NCBI RefSeq assembly: GCF_012524165.2
Contig: NZ_JABACJ020000007.1
Coordinates: forward strand, 144,435 to 208,434
From: Faecalicatena faecalis
Lineage (GTDB): Bacteria > Bacillota > Clostridia > Lachnospirales > Lachnospiraceae
DNA: 64,000 nt
Direction: 5' to 3'
Numbering within the stretch: the first letter of the stretch is position 1; each line of letters starts with the position of its first letter. This document shows, one piece after another, positions 24,701-34,370 of this stretch. Under the pieces are notes generated by a model, which ran no database searches, had not been told where the DNA came from, and worked only from the letters and a program-made list of their open reading frames with translations. A program made the position numbers and the translations under genes.

Positions 24701-27700
24701 TTACCGTATCAGCATCTTCTCCCTGAGAAATCGTGTAGCCTTCTGCTTCCAAGTCTTCTTTTAATGCCTGGATTGCTGCCGCATCATATTGGCTGCAAAC
24801 AGTATCATCCTGGGTGCGTTCTGCGGTCACTGCATAGCCATCCAAATAATCTGGAACCTGATCCTGCTCTGTGTGGGAAATTCCCGTCCACTCTACATCA
24901 TAATACAGATGATCCTTATCCCCCTGATGCAGGCTTACCTTCGGCTTGGAAATCCGCTCTAACGCAATCTTCACGTTAAATGTGTTCTCTGTATAGAACG
25001 GCAGCTTCTTTGATTCCGCTGATGCATCGTCCTCCGGTGAACCTACCCGAATCACACGAAGAGTCATGTTCTTATAATTCCAATTGCCGTTTGAATCCTC
25101 AAACGTATACTGGTTCGTCTTCACATTATCCTGTGAAGCGAGCAAGGTCCTACCCTCTGATGTCATTCCATATAACTGCAGATTATACACCGCGCCACTT
25201 ACAACAGAGGCTTCATCCCATGTAAATGTATATTCTGCACCATCCCCTTTTGGCTGTACTGTACAGCTATCCTCTGAAATAACAGGATTTGGCTGAATCG
25301 GTATTTGTTTTCCAGCGTTTTCCGTCTGGTCGACAGATGTCCTCTGGCCATCTTCACTCTCGTTTACATTCAATTTATTCTGCTTGAACTGCTTGCCAAA
25401 CTCACTGCTATACTCCATAAAGACACTATATACAACCGTATAGGTCCCGTCTTTTTCCAAACGAATCGAATAGCCAGGACGCAATTCTTTTCCGCCTTTT
25501 GCATCTTCCTGGAAAATAGCTTCTCCATTTCTGTCTGCATCTGTGAGTACCAGCAATTCATCTGCCTTAGCCCCCTCCTTTACAACATGACCATACTGGC
25601 AGATATACCACTGGTTCTTCCATGGATACGTCCTTATGGTGTAGTTGGTATAATCCTCCAGAAGCTCCGTCGGCAGTCCTGATAATTCACTGATGACCGT
25701 ATTGGACCCGATACTTGTTACATGAGACTGTCCGTTTGAGACCGCAACATCGATTTTTGTACCATCTTCTAAAGTTAAATAGTCAGAAACTACCAATTCA
25801 GAGGCAATATACAGATCCACTGCATCATTCGTACCGCTTGTATTCGGCCTCTCTCCTACCTGATAACTTAAGCTATCCGGCGTATTCCCATAAAATCCTT
25901 TCCAGGTATCGTAATATAGGTCATTGCCTTTTAAATTGGAAATTCCATAAAAAGCTGACTGATACATGGTGAGTGCGGATTCAGATGCAGCTCCTTCCAA
26001 TGCAGAAGCCTTCGTAGCATAATTGATATTATTTAGGTGGCTCATTGGAAGATCTTTTTCTGCCTTACTGGTATACTTCCCATCTGCTCCTACATTGATG
26101 GTAAATTTCAAATTATCTTTCGATACCACTTTGCTTGTGATTGTAGTGGATGCATACACCAAAATCTCTGTTCCTTCTTTAAAATCTCCTGGATTCTCAA
26201 GGACCGGCTTCCATCCAAACGCCTTACGGTCCTCCAGATAGACCAATTCCAAATGTATCTTCGGAGCGGCCTGCGGTGTGAATAACTGGATAGACTGTTG
26301 GGACCATTTTGAAACATTTTTAGCAGCAAACTGTCCATCCTGATTCCAGTCTGAAGCTGTCGGAGCCTTATATTGCCCCTGTTCGTCCTTGAAATTTTCC
26401 TGACTATCATAATAATTCATATATGCAGTGCCATTAACTGCTCTGATATAGAAATTCATCTGACTCTGATACCAATCCCGGTCAGGGCTCAACTCATACC
26501 CAATATACCCTGCATTGTTCTCGGTAGTCGTCACAACATTCGGTATATAGACCGGAGCGCTCAGGTTACTTATATCTGACTGATCCTGTGACTGATAACA
26601 CATCTGATACCCATAGGCACCAGGAATCTCCTTGATCCTTAAGGTCACCTTTCCGCCCGCATTTCTTACCGTAAACTCTGGTGTCTTGTCATCTAATGGC
26701 AGATTATATGCATCCAGATAATACTGCTCTACTAACGTATAATCCCAGTCCTCTTTCGGCTGGTCTAAATCAGAATACGTAATATTCCTGAGCTTTCTTC
26801 CTGAGTCCTTCGCTGTCTTGGATGGAATCTGAATCATATTTAAGATGTTCTTACCCTCTTTGCTGGCTGACTTCAACTTATAATGTGCACCAGTGACATC
26901 CGCTTCTGTTTTTGCTGCATACATGGAGGAACCCGACTTTTCAGGGTCATCTAATGGTGCGTTGACATCATCCTCAATGCTGCCTCCATTCCTGATCTCC
27001 TCGAGCTTCTCCTCTGCTTCTTTTAATGCCTCTACTGCTTTCTGATAATCCTCCTTTGCATTCTCATATGCCAGATTCGCTTCCTGCCAATCCTGGGAGA
27101 TTGCTGCATCTGCAACGCTTAATACATGGTTTTCAGTATTCGCCGGGTCATACACTAAATCAGCGGCCCCTTGGGTCGTGCTCGCTATAAATTTGTTGAC
27201 TGTTCCGGCTGTACTGTAGGCAACTTCTTTTCCGCTTTCTATAAACTGGCTGATATTTCCTTGATACGATGCAATGCTATTTACATAAAACTTGATTTCT
27301 TTCACTTTTTCATTTGATGGAAGTTCAAATCTTGCATAAGAATTTGTCTTTCCGCTCTCTGTGGTTTTATCTAAGCCATAAGTCAAGAATTTTGTTGCAT
27401 CATTTGGATCATCCACGGCTATCGCTTTGCAGAATGTATTACCATAATTTTCATATGCCGATACCTCTGGACCATCCTTAAATTTTACGGATATTTTATT
27501 TAGTGAATCTTCTGTCTCTAATTTTAGGTATTTCTCTGAATTATCCTGCGTAATGAAAGAGACCGTGTAAATATAAGCCCTAGTAAATCTTCCACTAGAA
27601 TTTGCCCCCCAGTAGATACCGAACGATTTTATCTTCGGATAATTCAATGTCTGTACTTCCTCGTCTTGATTCAATCCAGGTACTGTTTTGGCCAAAGTAA

Positions 27701-30700
27701 AATTCAAATTTAAAGGATTGCCTTCCTTTATGTCAATTGCAGATTGAGCATTTTCGAGTTGGTAACCAACATCATTTGCAATATTCCCTTCAAATACACT
27801 ATTAAATCCACCCTGATATCCACTAGATACATGCTTCATAACATCATGGTCATAGAAGTTCTTCTCTGCTAAGCTGTCATAATATACGTTATCTCCATAC
27901 CCCGCATCATTTACCTGATTCAACTTCTCCTTCGCTTCCGCAACTGCCTTTTCGGCATCCGTTACTTTTACCTTAGCAGCCTCTACATACTGCTTTGCTT
28001 CCTCTTCTGTCATTCCAGCAGTAATTTCGCTCGTATAGTAATATGAGTTCACGATCTTACTGTCATCGTTCAATTTCTGAACCAAGCCTTTTCCTGAAAA
28101 ATCAAAACAGTCCTGTATCTTGATCAGATTGTGTTTTGAAAACTCAATGCCATAAAAAGTACCTTTTGTACCACTGCCATAATTCCGACAGCGGTTCAGA
28201 GTTACACTTGTGTTATTCTCTGCATTCAGTATGATTCCTGCGCCATTGTTTGCAGAGATATCGCCTGCATTGATACAATCGTTTAATACTACGAGATTTG
28301 AGGAATTGCACATATTCGGCTTTCCTACCACACCGCCGGCATCTGCACCTGCAATCTTTCCAAGATTAGAACAACCTGTGACCATAATAGAAGTGTCGTC
28401 CGTCAAATCATAAAGAGATGCAATAATGCCTCCTGAAACCAGGCTATTACTATTTCCTACATTTCCAGTATTAGATGAGGATTTTATAGTTCCTCCATTA
28501 TACTTCCATCTCCCTACAAAACCACCTGTATTAGAAGGTCCGCTAATATTTCCCGCATTCTTACTGTTCTCTATTGTAAAATCATTACTTTCCTGATTTT
28601 CCAGACGTCCTATGATTCCTCCGACAGCCGTACTATTCTTGATACCACTTAAATTCGCTACATCAGCATAGTTTTCCACATATTTCATGCCCTGTCCTGA
28701 ACCGGACCAGCCGCAGATTCCTCCTGTACCGGAATCATTAATATAGTAATAATGTTTTATAGACCAGTTCTCTCCGGTTGACAATTTCTTGGTTTCAGAC
28801 AGACCTGTCACAACAGCACCAGATTCATTGCGGCCCACAATTCCTCCAACAATACCTCCATTACCACTGATTGCAACCTTATCTACAGAGCCTTTTCCCT
28901 GATTATCACAGTCCTGAATCGTTCCGAAGTTCCATCCGGTAATTCCGCCGAGATATGCGGTATAAACCTTATTTTCATCTTTTGTATCTCCCACACCTGA
29001 CTGGATGACTGTATGATCTTTTTCTGCATCAAGACCAATATAACACTGCTCAATTAGTCCACTTGCCAGATTTTTACCTGTGATTCCGCCGAGGTTGACA
29101 ATATTACTTCCATTCCCTCCTGCAGTCACATTTCCGTCAAAGGAGCAGTTTTGAATCTGTCCTGCATTTGTTCCGGCGATTCCACCATATCCCTGGTCAC
29201 TATTTCCCAAAAGTGAAAGCTTTCCAATCTGTGTATCAAGCACTCTGCATCCCTTGATTACGCTGGATGCACTGCTTTGCCTTCCGGCTACACCTCCAAG
29301 ATTGCAGGAAGAGATGGAAGAAGCAGTCACAAGGTCTACATTCTTTATCTCTGTATATGGGGTACTCGCTGCCTCCCCGGAAATGATTCCATTTCCAGTA
29401 TTTTCTCCGGCGATTCCTCCGGCACTGCTGCCATCGGCATATGCCTGAACGGTAGAATTTAAAATTTTCCCGTCCGACAATTGAATTTCCCCTTTATTTT
29501 TCCCGGCGATTCCTCCGACGAGACTTTCCTTTGTACTCTTTGATGTATTATGAACAGCTGCCTTATCAATACTACATTGAATAATGTCTCCGCTGTTCTC
29601 ACCACTGATTCCTCCCGCTGCATCCCGTCCTGTAACACTCACCGTGACACTGCCCGTCACTTCACATTCTTTGATCACACCAGTATTCAGAGCACTGATT
29701 CCGCCAACATTGCCGGCCGCCGCCAGAATATTTCCGCGGTTCATACAATACACTATTTCACCATTGTTCTCTGCTACGATTCCTCCGGCATTTCCTGCCG
29801 TTGCCGTGACACTGCCCTGATTCTCACAATTACCAATAGATCCATCCAAGCTATTACCATTGTATGCACCAACAATTCCGCCTGCGTTTCCAACGCTTGC
29901 CGTGACATTGCACTGATTGATAAAATGATTGAGTTCACTACTGCTCTGTCCGACAATTCCTCCAACATTTCTTGAACCACTGACAGAGCCACTGATCTTA
30001 ACCATATTTATCTTAGAATCTTCTTTATATGGCCATGACCATAAATTCCCCTCATTCTTCCCTACCAATCCTCCGACATTCGTATTGCCAGAAACCTTTA
30101 CACTTTCTATCGTCTCTAATGTGCCTCTGGCATATACCATAATATCCCCGATATTACTTCCAAATTCACCATTGTATCCCGCAATTGCCCCCACATTATT
30201 ACCTGACGCAGAAATATTTGCAGATTTCAGACTAATATTATCTATTCCGCCAAAGTTCTCCGCCGTAATTCCTCCGACATCGTTCCTTCCTGTAATGGTA
30301 CTGCCTTCAATCCGGCAGTCCTCAATATTCCCAAGATTCACACCACAGATACCACCGACTTTATCCTTCACATTACTTCCAACACTGGATGCCTGGCAGT
30401 TCTGGATAGTCCCTCGATTAATCTCGCAAAGTCCACCCGTATAGGTCGCATTTTCCGACACACTGACATCTCCCACATCCCGGTTCCTGCAATTGTCCAA
30501 GGTGGTATTGCTGCCGACCTTTCCTATGATTCCTCCCGCATATGCATATGCGAAAGTCGCCGCATCTGCTCTTTTAGACTGCTCCTGTGCTGCACTTTCA
30601 GAGATGGTACCGCCTGCCGTAATAGGAGTCAGGTTCTCTACATCCTTAATCAACAGATAGTTGAAATCCTTGCTGTAACCTATCACACCTCCTGCAAATA

Positions 30701-33700
30701 CATCCTCAGCAGTAAGGCTGCCCAGCCTGCTTGCTGTCGTTTTTGTTCCCTGCCCTGTGATAGACATCTCTAAACTTGGCGAATTAGCAAAACCAACGCT
30801 GTCGGAAATTGCTTCTGCAAAATTAGATGCAACCGATTCTGTCTGCCCAGCCTCTACAAGTAAAGCCTTTTGATAGGTTTCTATCCTTGCCTTATGATCT
30901 CCACCTGATTTCAGCACGACATTCAGGCCTATAAAGCCTCCTGCATATGCTTTTGCATTGATACTGCCCAGGAAGTTATCTACCTCGAACACGGTATTTA
31001 TCCTGGAATTCGTACATACCAGATTGCCGCCGATGATTCCGCCTACAAAATATTTTCCAGTTACTTCATTCGGCTTTGAGACCAGAACTCTTGCCTCATG
31101 CTCATCATGATTTCCGGTCTGTGTATCCTGTGTATACTCAAGCAGACAGGAAGACGCATTTAAGCCCGCATAACCGCCCACGAAATCCCCTGATGACTTG
31201 ATATGACCGCCTGTAAGCTCATAGTCTTCCACCAGCGCATCTACATCATTATAACCGACAATGCCTCCCACGTAATGACGACCAGAGATATAACAGACAG
31301 TGGACAAAGTCTCCCCACTACTGCCAGTTGCCGAGCCATTTTCATCCCTTGAGGTATTCCCGATGATTCCATTATTATATCCTGCAATTCCACCGGCGTA
31401 GTCTCTTCCCATATCCTCAATTGCACTTAGAATTTCCTGGTCGGAATATGTCCCTACATCACTGTTACATCCGAGGATACGTCCGGTATTATATCCGGTG
31501 ATACCTCCGGCATAATCTCCCGTGGCAGCCACTACTCCTTGATTCGTCCAGTTTTTGATCTCGACCTCTAAATCACGGTTCTTTTCCGGTCTTACTGCAT
31601 AAATCGTATCTGCCACATCTTTAAATGGAGTGCCATATTCATCATCCGCAAGGTAATGCCCATTCTGAACAACAGGGGCCGCATTACATCCGATAATACC
31701 GCCTACATAGGTATTACCAATGACATTCGCCTCATTGACACAGCCATTTCCATCAATTCCCCCTGTTAAGCCAGAACTGATTCCAACAATTCCTCCTACA
31801 TATTTGTCTCCAAAAACATACCCCTGACGGCTGCGGCTTTCATTTTCCGTAGAACAATCTGTAATCTCACAGCCCTGATTGTATCCAACGATACCACCTA
31901 CGTAGGTCCCCTTTAACTGTCTGGTGCCGTCCTTCACTCCCTGAATGATCTCCAGAGTGGTCTTGGAATCATACTGCGGGGAGCTGACACAATCTTGAAT
32001 CCCAAACAATTCCTTGTCCTGCTTCTGTTTCTGATTCTGAGCATATCCCATAATTCCTCCGATAAACATCGGATTCTCGCTCTCTTCATCTGCATATACG
32101 GCGCCATAATTCTGGCAGTCCTTCACAGTAATCTCTTGATTGCCCTTTCCTGTCATCCATCCGGTAATACCGCCCACAAATTTGGACCCTGTTACATCCG
32201 CACGGTTCAAAAGCTTCTGGAATGTCAGATCACGGGAGGCATTTTCACTTTCGTGGACACCAAAAATACCACCTATGCACTCGCCCCATTCATCAGAATC
32301 ATCCTCGTCTTTCTTCTTACCTGATTTCTTATCGTCCTCTTCATCAGCCTTCTTGTCATATGGTTTTCCTGAGACACGGCTCTCACCATAGGTATCATCC
32401 ACCACAAGGTTCTCCAATGCTCCTTCATTGACTCCGCAGAATGCACCCACATTGTTGATTCCAGTCACCTGAATACCATCCAGAGTTATTCCACGTATTT
32501 CTCCTTCATTCTCCAGGAATAGACCCGTAGATTCTAAATCATCATCGTCCTGGATCTCGGCTTTCTCATTTGCCTCATATGTAATCTCTAAGCCTTTGAT
32601 TCTGTGGTTATCCTGACTCAGCTTCCAATCCTCGAGGGAATATTTTTCCGTCTCAAACACAGAATCTTTCCTTAACTGAAGAATGGATAGGAACTGAGTA
32701 TCCTTCTCTTCAACTTCGCCGCTGTCAAAGTAAAATTTATCCTTTATCAGCTTCTTCCAATCCACATCTTCTGTTAGAATCCACGTCATTTTCTGTGGAA
32801 CCGTATAGGAATACTCATCCAGACTTCCTTCATTTCCCTTAAATGAATCCTTTTTCTTCTCAATATCTTCAATATACCGCATATTATAAAGGTGACGTGC
32901 ATTGGCAATCTCATAGCTGTATGTAGTTTTGCCCTTCTCCTCGGCTGACGTACTCTTGTCCCCATAATACACATCGGATTCATTGCTCTTTTTCAGAGCC
33001 GTCGGCTTATATCCCGTACCGCTTCCCTTGATTTTACAGTAGATTCTTTCCGCGCTTAAGCCAAATCTATGGAAACTGTAGCTTTCATTGAGAATTTCAT
33101 CGGCAGTATCCATATTTGGATACTTAGATCTTGTATAACCGCTCGTTCCAATCCCTTTTTCATCATACGCTTCCACATAATTCTGCGACGTAGCGCTTAA
33201 GTCTGCTGCATCCAGTACGAGATGCACCACACCGTTCTGTTCTACATAGAGATAGAATTTATATTTTCCAAGCTCCTTTGATGTCTTATTCCCTTTCTTG
33301 TCATACCAATACCTTTTCACAGTCCCTAACACTTGTTTCTTACTGTTATAAGAATCCGGCCACTTATATTTTCCGCCGTCTGTCGTATCCTTTGCATTCA
33401 AAATGATGCTCAGGCCGATATGATTGGAGGCTTCATTGTATACATCCACCTGATAGGTCAACTGGTTCCAGGCAGACTTCACCTTGCCAAGCTTAAAGGA
33501 AAGATTCAGTGTCTCTTCATTATTTAATTGTACATCCGTAATCACCGGCTTTTCTGCCTTCGGAGTGGTCGCTTTTGCCATCGTATCCACACCATAATAT
33601 CCAAGCATTTCTTTTTTCCGCTTGGAGCGGGTACGGTCACAGATATTAATGGTCTTATCATCCTCTGGAGTCCCATAGGTGAAATTCTCCTGCTTGTCAC

Positions 33701-34304
33701 TATAAAGCGCAGCAAAGACCTGACCATCGGAAGCAGAAAACTCCACGCAGACTACACCGTCACTTAGGATAGAGGTGTCATACAGATAGGTCTCAAGCAT
33801 CTCATAAAGAGCCTCTGTAAGCGTCTCTTTCTCTTCGGTCATCCCGGTATAATTATCACTTTTATAGGCCTGATAGTCCTTCGGTGTTCCAATTAAGGAG
33901 TAGATCGTACCCTGGTATTTTGATTTATTCTGGGCGCTCTTCCCTTCGGATTCATACCAGATCTGATCCATATCATATGGAGTACCGTCATCCCCGATGA
34001 TTTTCTTATCTGCCAGCTCGGAATCGATACTTTTTGCCCCATTTTCCTCCAACAGATCTTCCAATTCTTCCAGTGTGCCAGAATAACTATATTCCGTCAG
34101 ACGGTTCTGAACAGCAGAAAAAATCGTCTGCGCATATTCATTCTGTTTCCTGAACTGTGCGTTCCGATACCAAGATACCAGACTGAGTATGATGCCGCCT
34201 GAAAGTATCAGTATGATAATTGTGACTACAACAAGCTCAACTGTCGTAAACCCTTTCTTATGATTTCCTGCTTTCCATTTATTCTGCATCTGTCCACTTC
34301 CCAT
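21744..34304 (-). CDS. Giant 4186-residue modular pilin with GLUG repeats
   Basis: One uninterrupted frame of 12.5 kb. The start is a prepilin: leader to HKKG at residue 18, then FTTVELVVVTIIILILSGG with Glu at +5 (ATG at 34289, behind GGGAAG, could be the true start and gives a 13-residue leader). Residues about 650-670 are a charged Lys/Asp stretch. From about 675 to 2000 there are some 36 GLUG-type motifs (GGIVGYNQG, GGITGWMTG and similar), usual for beta-helical surface proteins and IgA-protease-type regions. Two heptad-rich coiled-coil parts lie near 2098-2133 and 2403-2438. The rest to 4110 looks like repeated beta-sandwich domains, and the last 75 residues are Gln/Asn-rich. No LPXTG or second anchor. 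I infer a pilus-displayed adhesin; nothing in the sequence names a ligand. Confidence 0.92.
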   Translation of the reverse strand: MGSGQMQNKWKAGNHKKGFTTVELVVVTIIILILSGGIILSLVSWYRNAQFRKQNEYAQTIFSAVQNRLTEYSYSGTLEELEDLLEENGAKSIDSELADKKIIGDDGTPYDMDQIWYESEGKSAQNKSKYQGTIYSLIGTPKDYQAYKSDNYTGMTEEKETLTEALYEMLETYLYDTSILSDGVVCVEFSASDGQVFAALYSDKQENFTYGTPEDDKTINICDRTRSKRKKEMLGYYGVDTMAKATTPKAEKPVITDVQLNNEETLNLSFKLGKVKSAWNQLTYQVDVYNEASNHIGLSIILNAKDTTDGGKYKWPDSYNSKKQVLGTVKRYWYDKKGNKTSKELGKYKFYLYVEQNGVVHLVLDAADLSATSQNYVEAYDEKGIGTSGYTRSKYPNMDTADEILNESYSFHRFGLSAERIYCKIKGSGTGYKPTALKKSNESDVYYGDKSTSAEEKGKTTYSYEIANARHLYNMRYIEDIEKKKDSFKGNEGSLDEYSYTVPQKMTWILTEDVDWKKLIKDKFYFDSGEVEEKDTQFLSILQLRKDSVFETEKYSLEDWKLSQDNHRIKGLEITYEANEKAEIQDDDDLESTGLFLENEGEIRGITLDGIQVTGINNVGAFCGVNEGALENLVVDDTYGESRVSGKPYDKKADEEDDKKSGKKKDEDDSDEWGECIGGIFGVHESENASRDLTFQKLLNRADVTGSKFVGGITGWMTGKGNQEITVKDCQNYGAVYADEESENPMFIGGIMGYAQNQKQKQDKELFGIQDCVSSPQYDSKTTLEIIQGVKDGTRQLKGTYVGGIVGYNQGCEITDCSTENESRSRQGYVFGDKYVGGIVGISSGLTGGIDGNGCVNEANVIGNTYVGGIIGCNAAPVVQNGHYLADDEYGTPFKDVADTIYAVRPEKNRDLEVEIKNWTNQGVVAATGDYAGGITGYNTGRILGCNSDVGTYSDQEILSAIEDMGRDYAGGIAGYNNGIIGNTSRDENGSATGSSGETLSTVCYISGRHYVGGIVGYNDVDALVEDYELTGGHIKSSGDFVGGYAGLNASSCLLEYTQDTQTGNHDEHEARVLVSKPNEVTGKYFVGGIIGGNLVCTNSRINTVFEVDNFLGSINAKAYAGGFIGLNVVLKSGGDHKARIETYQKALLVEAGQTESVASNFAEAISDSVGFANSPSLEMSITGQGTKTTASRLGSLTAEDVFAGGVIGYSKDFNYLLIKDVENLTPITAGGTISESAAQEQSKRADAATFAYAYAGGIIGKVGSNTTLDNCRNRDVGDVSVSENATYTGGLCEINRGTIQNCQASSVGSNVKDKVGGICGVNLGNIEDCRIEGSTITGRNDVGGITAENFGGIDNISLKSANISASGNNVGAIAGYNGEFGSNIGDIMVYARGTLETIESVKVSGNTNVGGLVGKNEGNLWSWPYKEDSKINMVKISGSVSGSRNVGGIVGQSSSELNHFINQCNVTASVGNAGGIVGAYNGNSLDGSIGNCENQGSVTATAGNAGGIVAENNGEIVYCMNRGNILAAAGNVGGISALNTGVIKECEVTGSVTVSVTGRDAAGGISGENSGDIIQCSIDKAAVHNTSKSTKESLVGGIAGKNKGEIQLSDGKILNSTVQAYADGSSAGGIAGENTGNGIISGEAASTPYTEIKNVDLVTASSISSCNLGGVAGRQSSASSVIKGCRVLDTQIGKLSLLGNSDQGYGGIAGTNAGQIQNCSFDGNVTAGGNGSNIVNLGGITGKNLASGLIEQCYIGLDAEKDHTVIQSGVGDTKDENKVYTAYLGGITGWNFGTIQDCDNQGKGSVDKVAISGNGGIVGGIVGRNESGAVVTGLSETKKLSTGENWSIKHYYYINDSGTGGICGWSGSGQGMKYVENYADVANLSGIKNSTAVGGIIGRLENQESNDFTIENSKNAGNISGPSNTGGFVGRWKYNGGTIKSSSNTGNVGNSNSLVSGGIIASLYDLTDDTSIMVTGCSNLGKIAGADAGGVVGKPNMCNSSNLVVLNDCINAGDISANNGAGIILNAENNTSVTLNRCRNYGSGTKGTFYGIEFSKHNLIKIQDCFDFSGKGLVQKLNDDSKIVNSYYYTSEITAGMTEEEAKQYVEAAKVKVTDAEKAVAEAKEKLNQVNDAGYGDNVYYDSLAEKNFYDHDVMKHVSSGYQGGFNSVFEGNIANDVGYQLENAQSAIDIKEGNPLNLNFTLAKTVPGLNQDEEVQTLNYPKIKSFGIYWGANSSGRFTRAYIYTVSFITQDNSEKYLKLETEDSLNKISVKFKDGPEVSAYENYGNTFCKAIAVDDPNDATKFLTYGLDKTTESGKTNSYARFELPSNEKVKEIKFYVNSIASYQGNISQFIESGKEVAYSTAGTVNKFIASTTQGAADLVYDPANTENHVLSVADAAISQDWQEANLAYENAKEDYQKAVEALKEAEEKLEEIRNGGSIEDDVNAPLDDPEKSGSSMYAAKTEADVTGAHYKLKSASKEGKNILNMIQIPSKTAKDSGRKLRNITYSDLDQPKEDWDYTLVEQYYLDAYNLPLDDKTPEFTVRNAGGKVTLRIKEIPGAYGYQMCYQSQDQSDISNLSAPVYIPNVVTTTENNAGYIGYELSPDRDWYQSQMNFYIRAVNGTAYMNYYDSQENFKDEQGQYKAPTASDWNQDGQFAAKNVSKWSQQSIQLFTPQAAPKIHLELVYLEDRKAFGWKPVLENPGDFKEGTEILVYASTTITSKVVSKDNLKFTINVGADGKYTSKAEKDLPMSHLNNINYATKASALEGAASESALTMYQSAFYGISNLKGNDLYYDTWKGFYGNTPDSLSYQVGERPNTSGTNDAVDLYIASELVVSDYLTLEDGTKIDVAVSNGQSHVTSIGSNTVISELSGLPTELLEDYTNYTIRTYPWKNQWYICQYGHVVKEGAKADELLVLTDADRNGEAIFQEDAKGGKELRPGYSIRLEKDGTYTVVYSVFMEYSSEFGKQFKQNKLNVNESEDGQRTSVDQTENAGKQIPIQPNPVISEDSCTVQPKGDGAEYTFTWDEASVVSGAVYNLQLYGMTSEGRTLLASQDNVKTNQYTFEDSNGNWNYKNMTLRVIRVGSPEDDASAESKKLPFYTENTFNVKIALERISKPKVSLHQGDKDHLYYDVEWTGISHTEQDQVPDYLDGYAVTAERTQDDTVCSQYDAAAIQALKEDLEAEGYTISQGEDADTVIYSKIIENSDSEIYKHADKVEKTVTITKNSDGTYTADRKEIWTFLSLSGDEMASSAKLVRAIDLGEFTGDTKLKISVKALASADSSVYKDGPAGVGSEMTLPKRLDVPDMEALLEKMSEPTSGDKLEMQETYSLQEFMTLDQMNVLEDTSGLHINIWDHSRPSSGKYELNMTFYDTYPFDMAQGERQTGEIVENVEPKYRLKDASALLEGSLKKGSYHLPGTGIEVVDGNGAVQTLKLSDLAGMYAVLAFRATADNEISSLWTYEDRHKVSYVQFRIPRAQNDTPKLSESQTEVYYSGDSHTEEDSAGGAAVKQTTLTGTVEDYAQDFLFQMAHHSQKVDGMSDYNTLMEMDWIYAKKGVNGYSIYLLSTDKEEMENLGTEGPDTAAAKRMDVQNARYVGELPIGGSLDLPYRLDLQTGAGSMTTTSYLKCQSDGQENTQLILVLADAEAVNGTVVSDYVKTEFVKAAGLSGNFERYEDSKTVSWYRGSEGTTPADESPSYGTAALSAREGYSLEVPLTGDLRSHYIYRITDLAEYGSTYAKTKGSTVDSVLFLKDYENGTLLPEFKKIEDNRIAGGWKSAGESISLFDETTYTDSNVKQPKVYLNTRDDKDQYVIVISGASKAAQVYLERVVKADGEVYYHVFYNDTETDLSSAYPMAGTKKEKKYQRVSDLMVEKDGTAYPSCSEEQNAYYLGDILEDTAFGFPYMLETANEVGTELMKTQSKLEWSENTFALTLPDVIGIEENIKKFALNQDTQQITFQASGEKYQTNWWYQDGKNAVKQTDTEQSSCTANLENGILNIVYENRLYGYQAIFDAALDVDKKTCTVTETQGGTTYGILFQFIGADGDVQFKYAPAGNAEFEVQNLDSITDIKVRVIDWAGGGCTQWQELSGIQIRTAEEHPKADPASEEDSMKSEEGQMQNHDGQNGETQGNPQKEGAQKNDEQENSQQNDSAQKNTTQNENAQSHNAQNGTAGDEPKPSDDK

Positions 34305-34370
34305 TGTGAATTGAAGCGGATATTTTCCTTCCGCCTCTTCGCTTTATGCTCCCTTAACTGTTTCCTTACA

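Noticed and set aside
28300..32300. DNA-level tandem repeats in the giant gene
   Set aside because: The GLUG motifs repeat at protein level only; spacing and codons vary, so it is not a simple DNA repeat.
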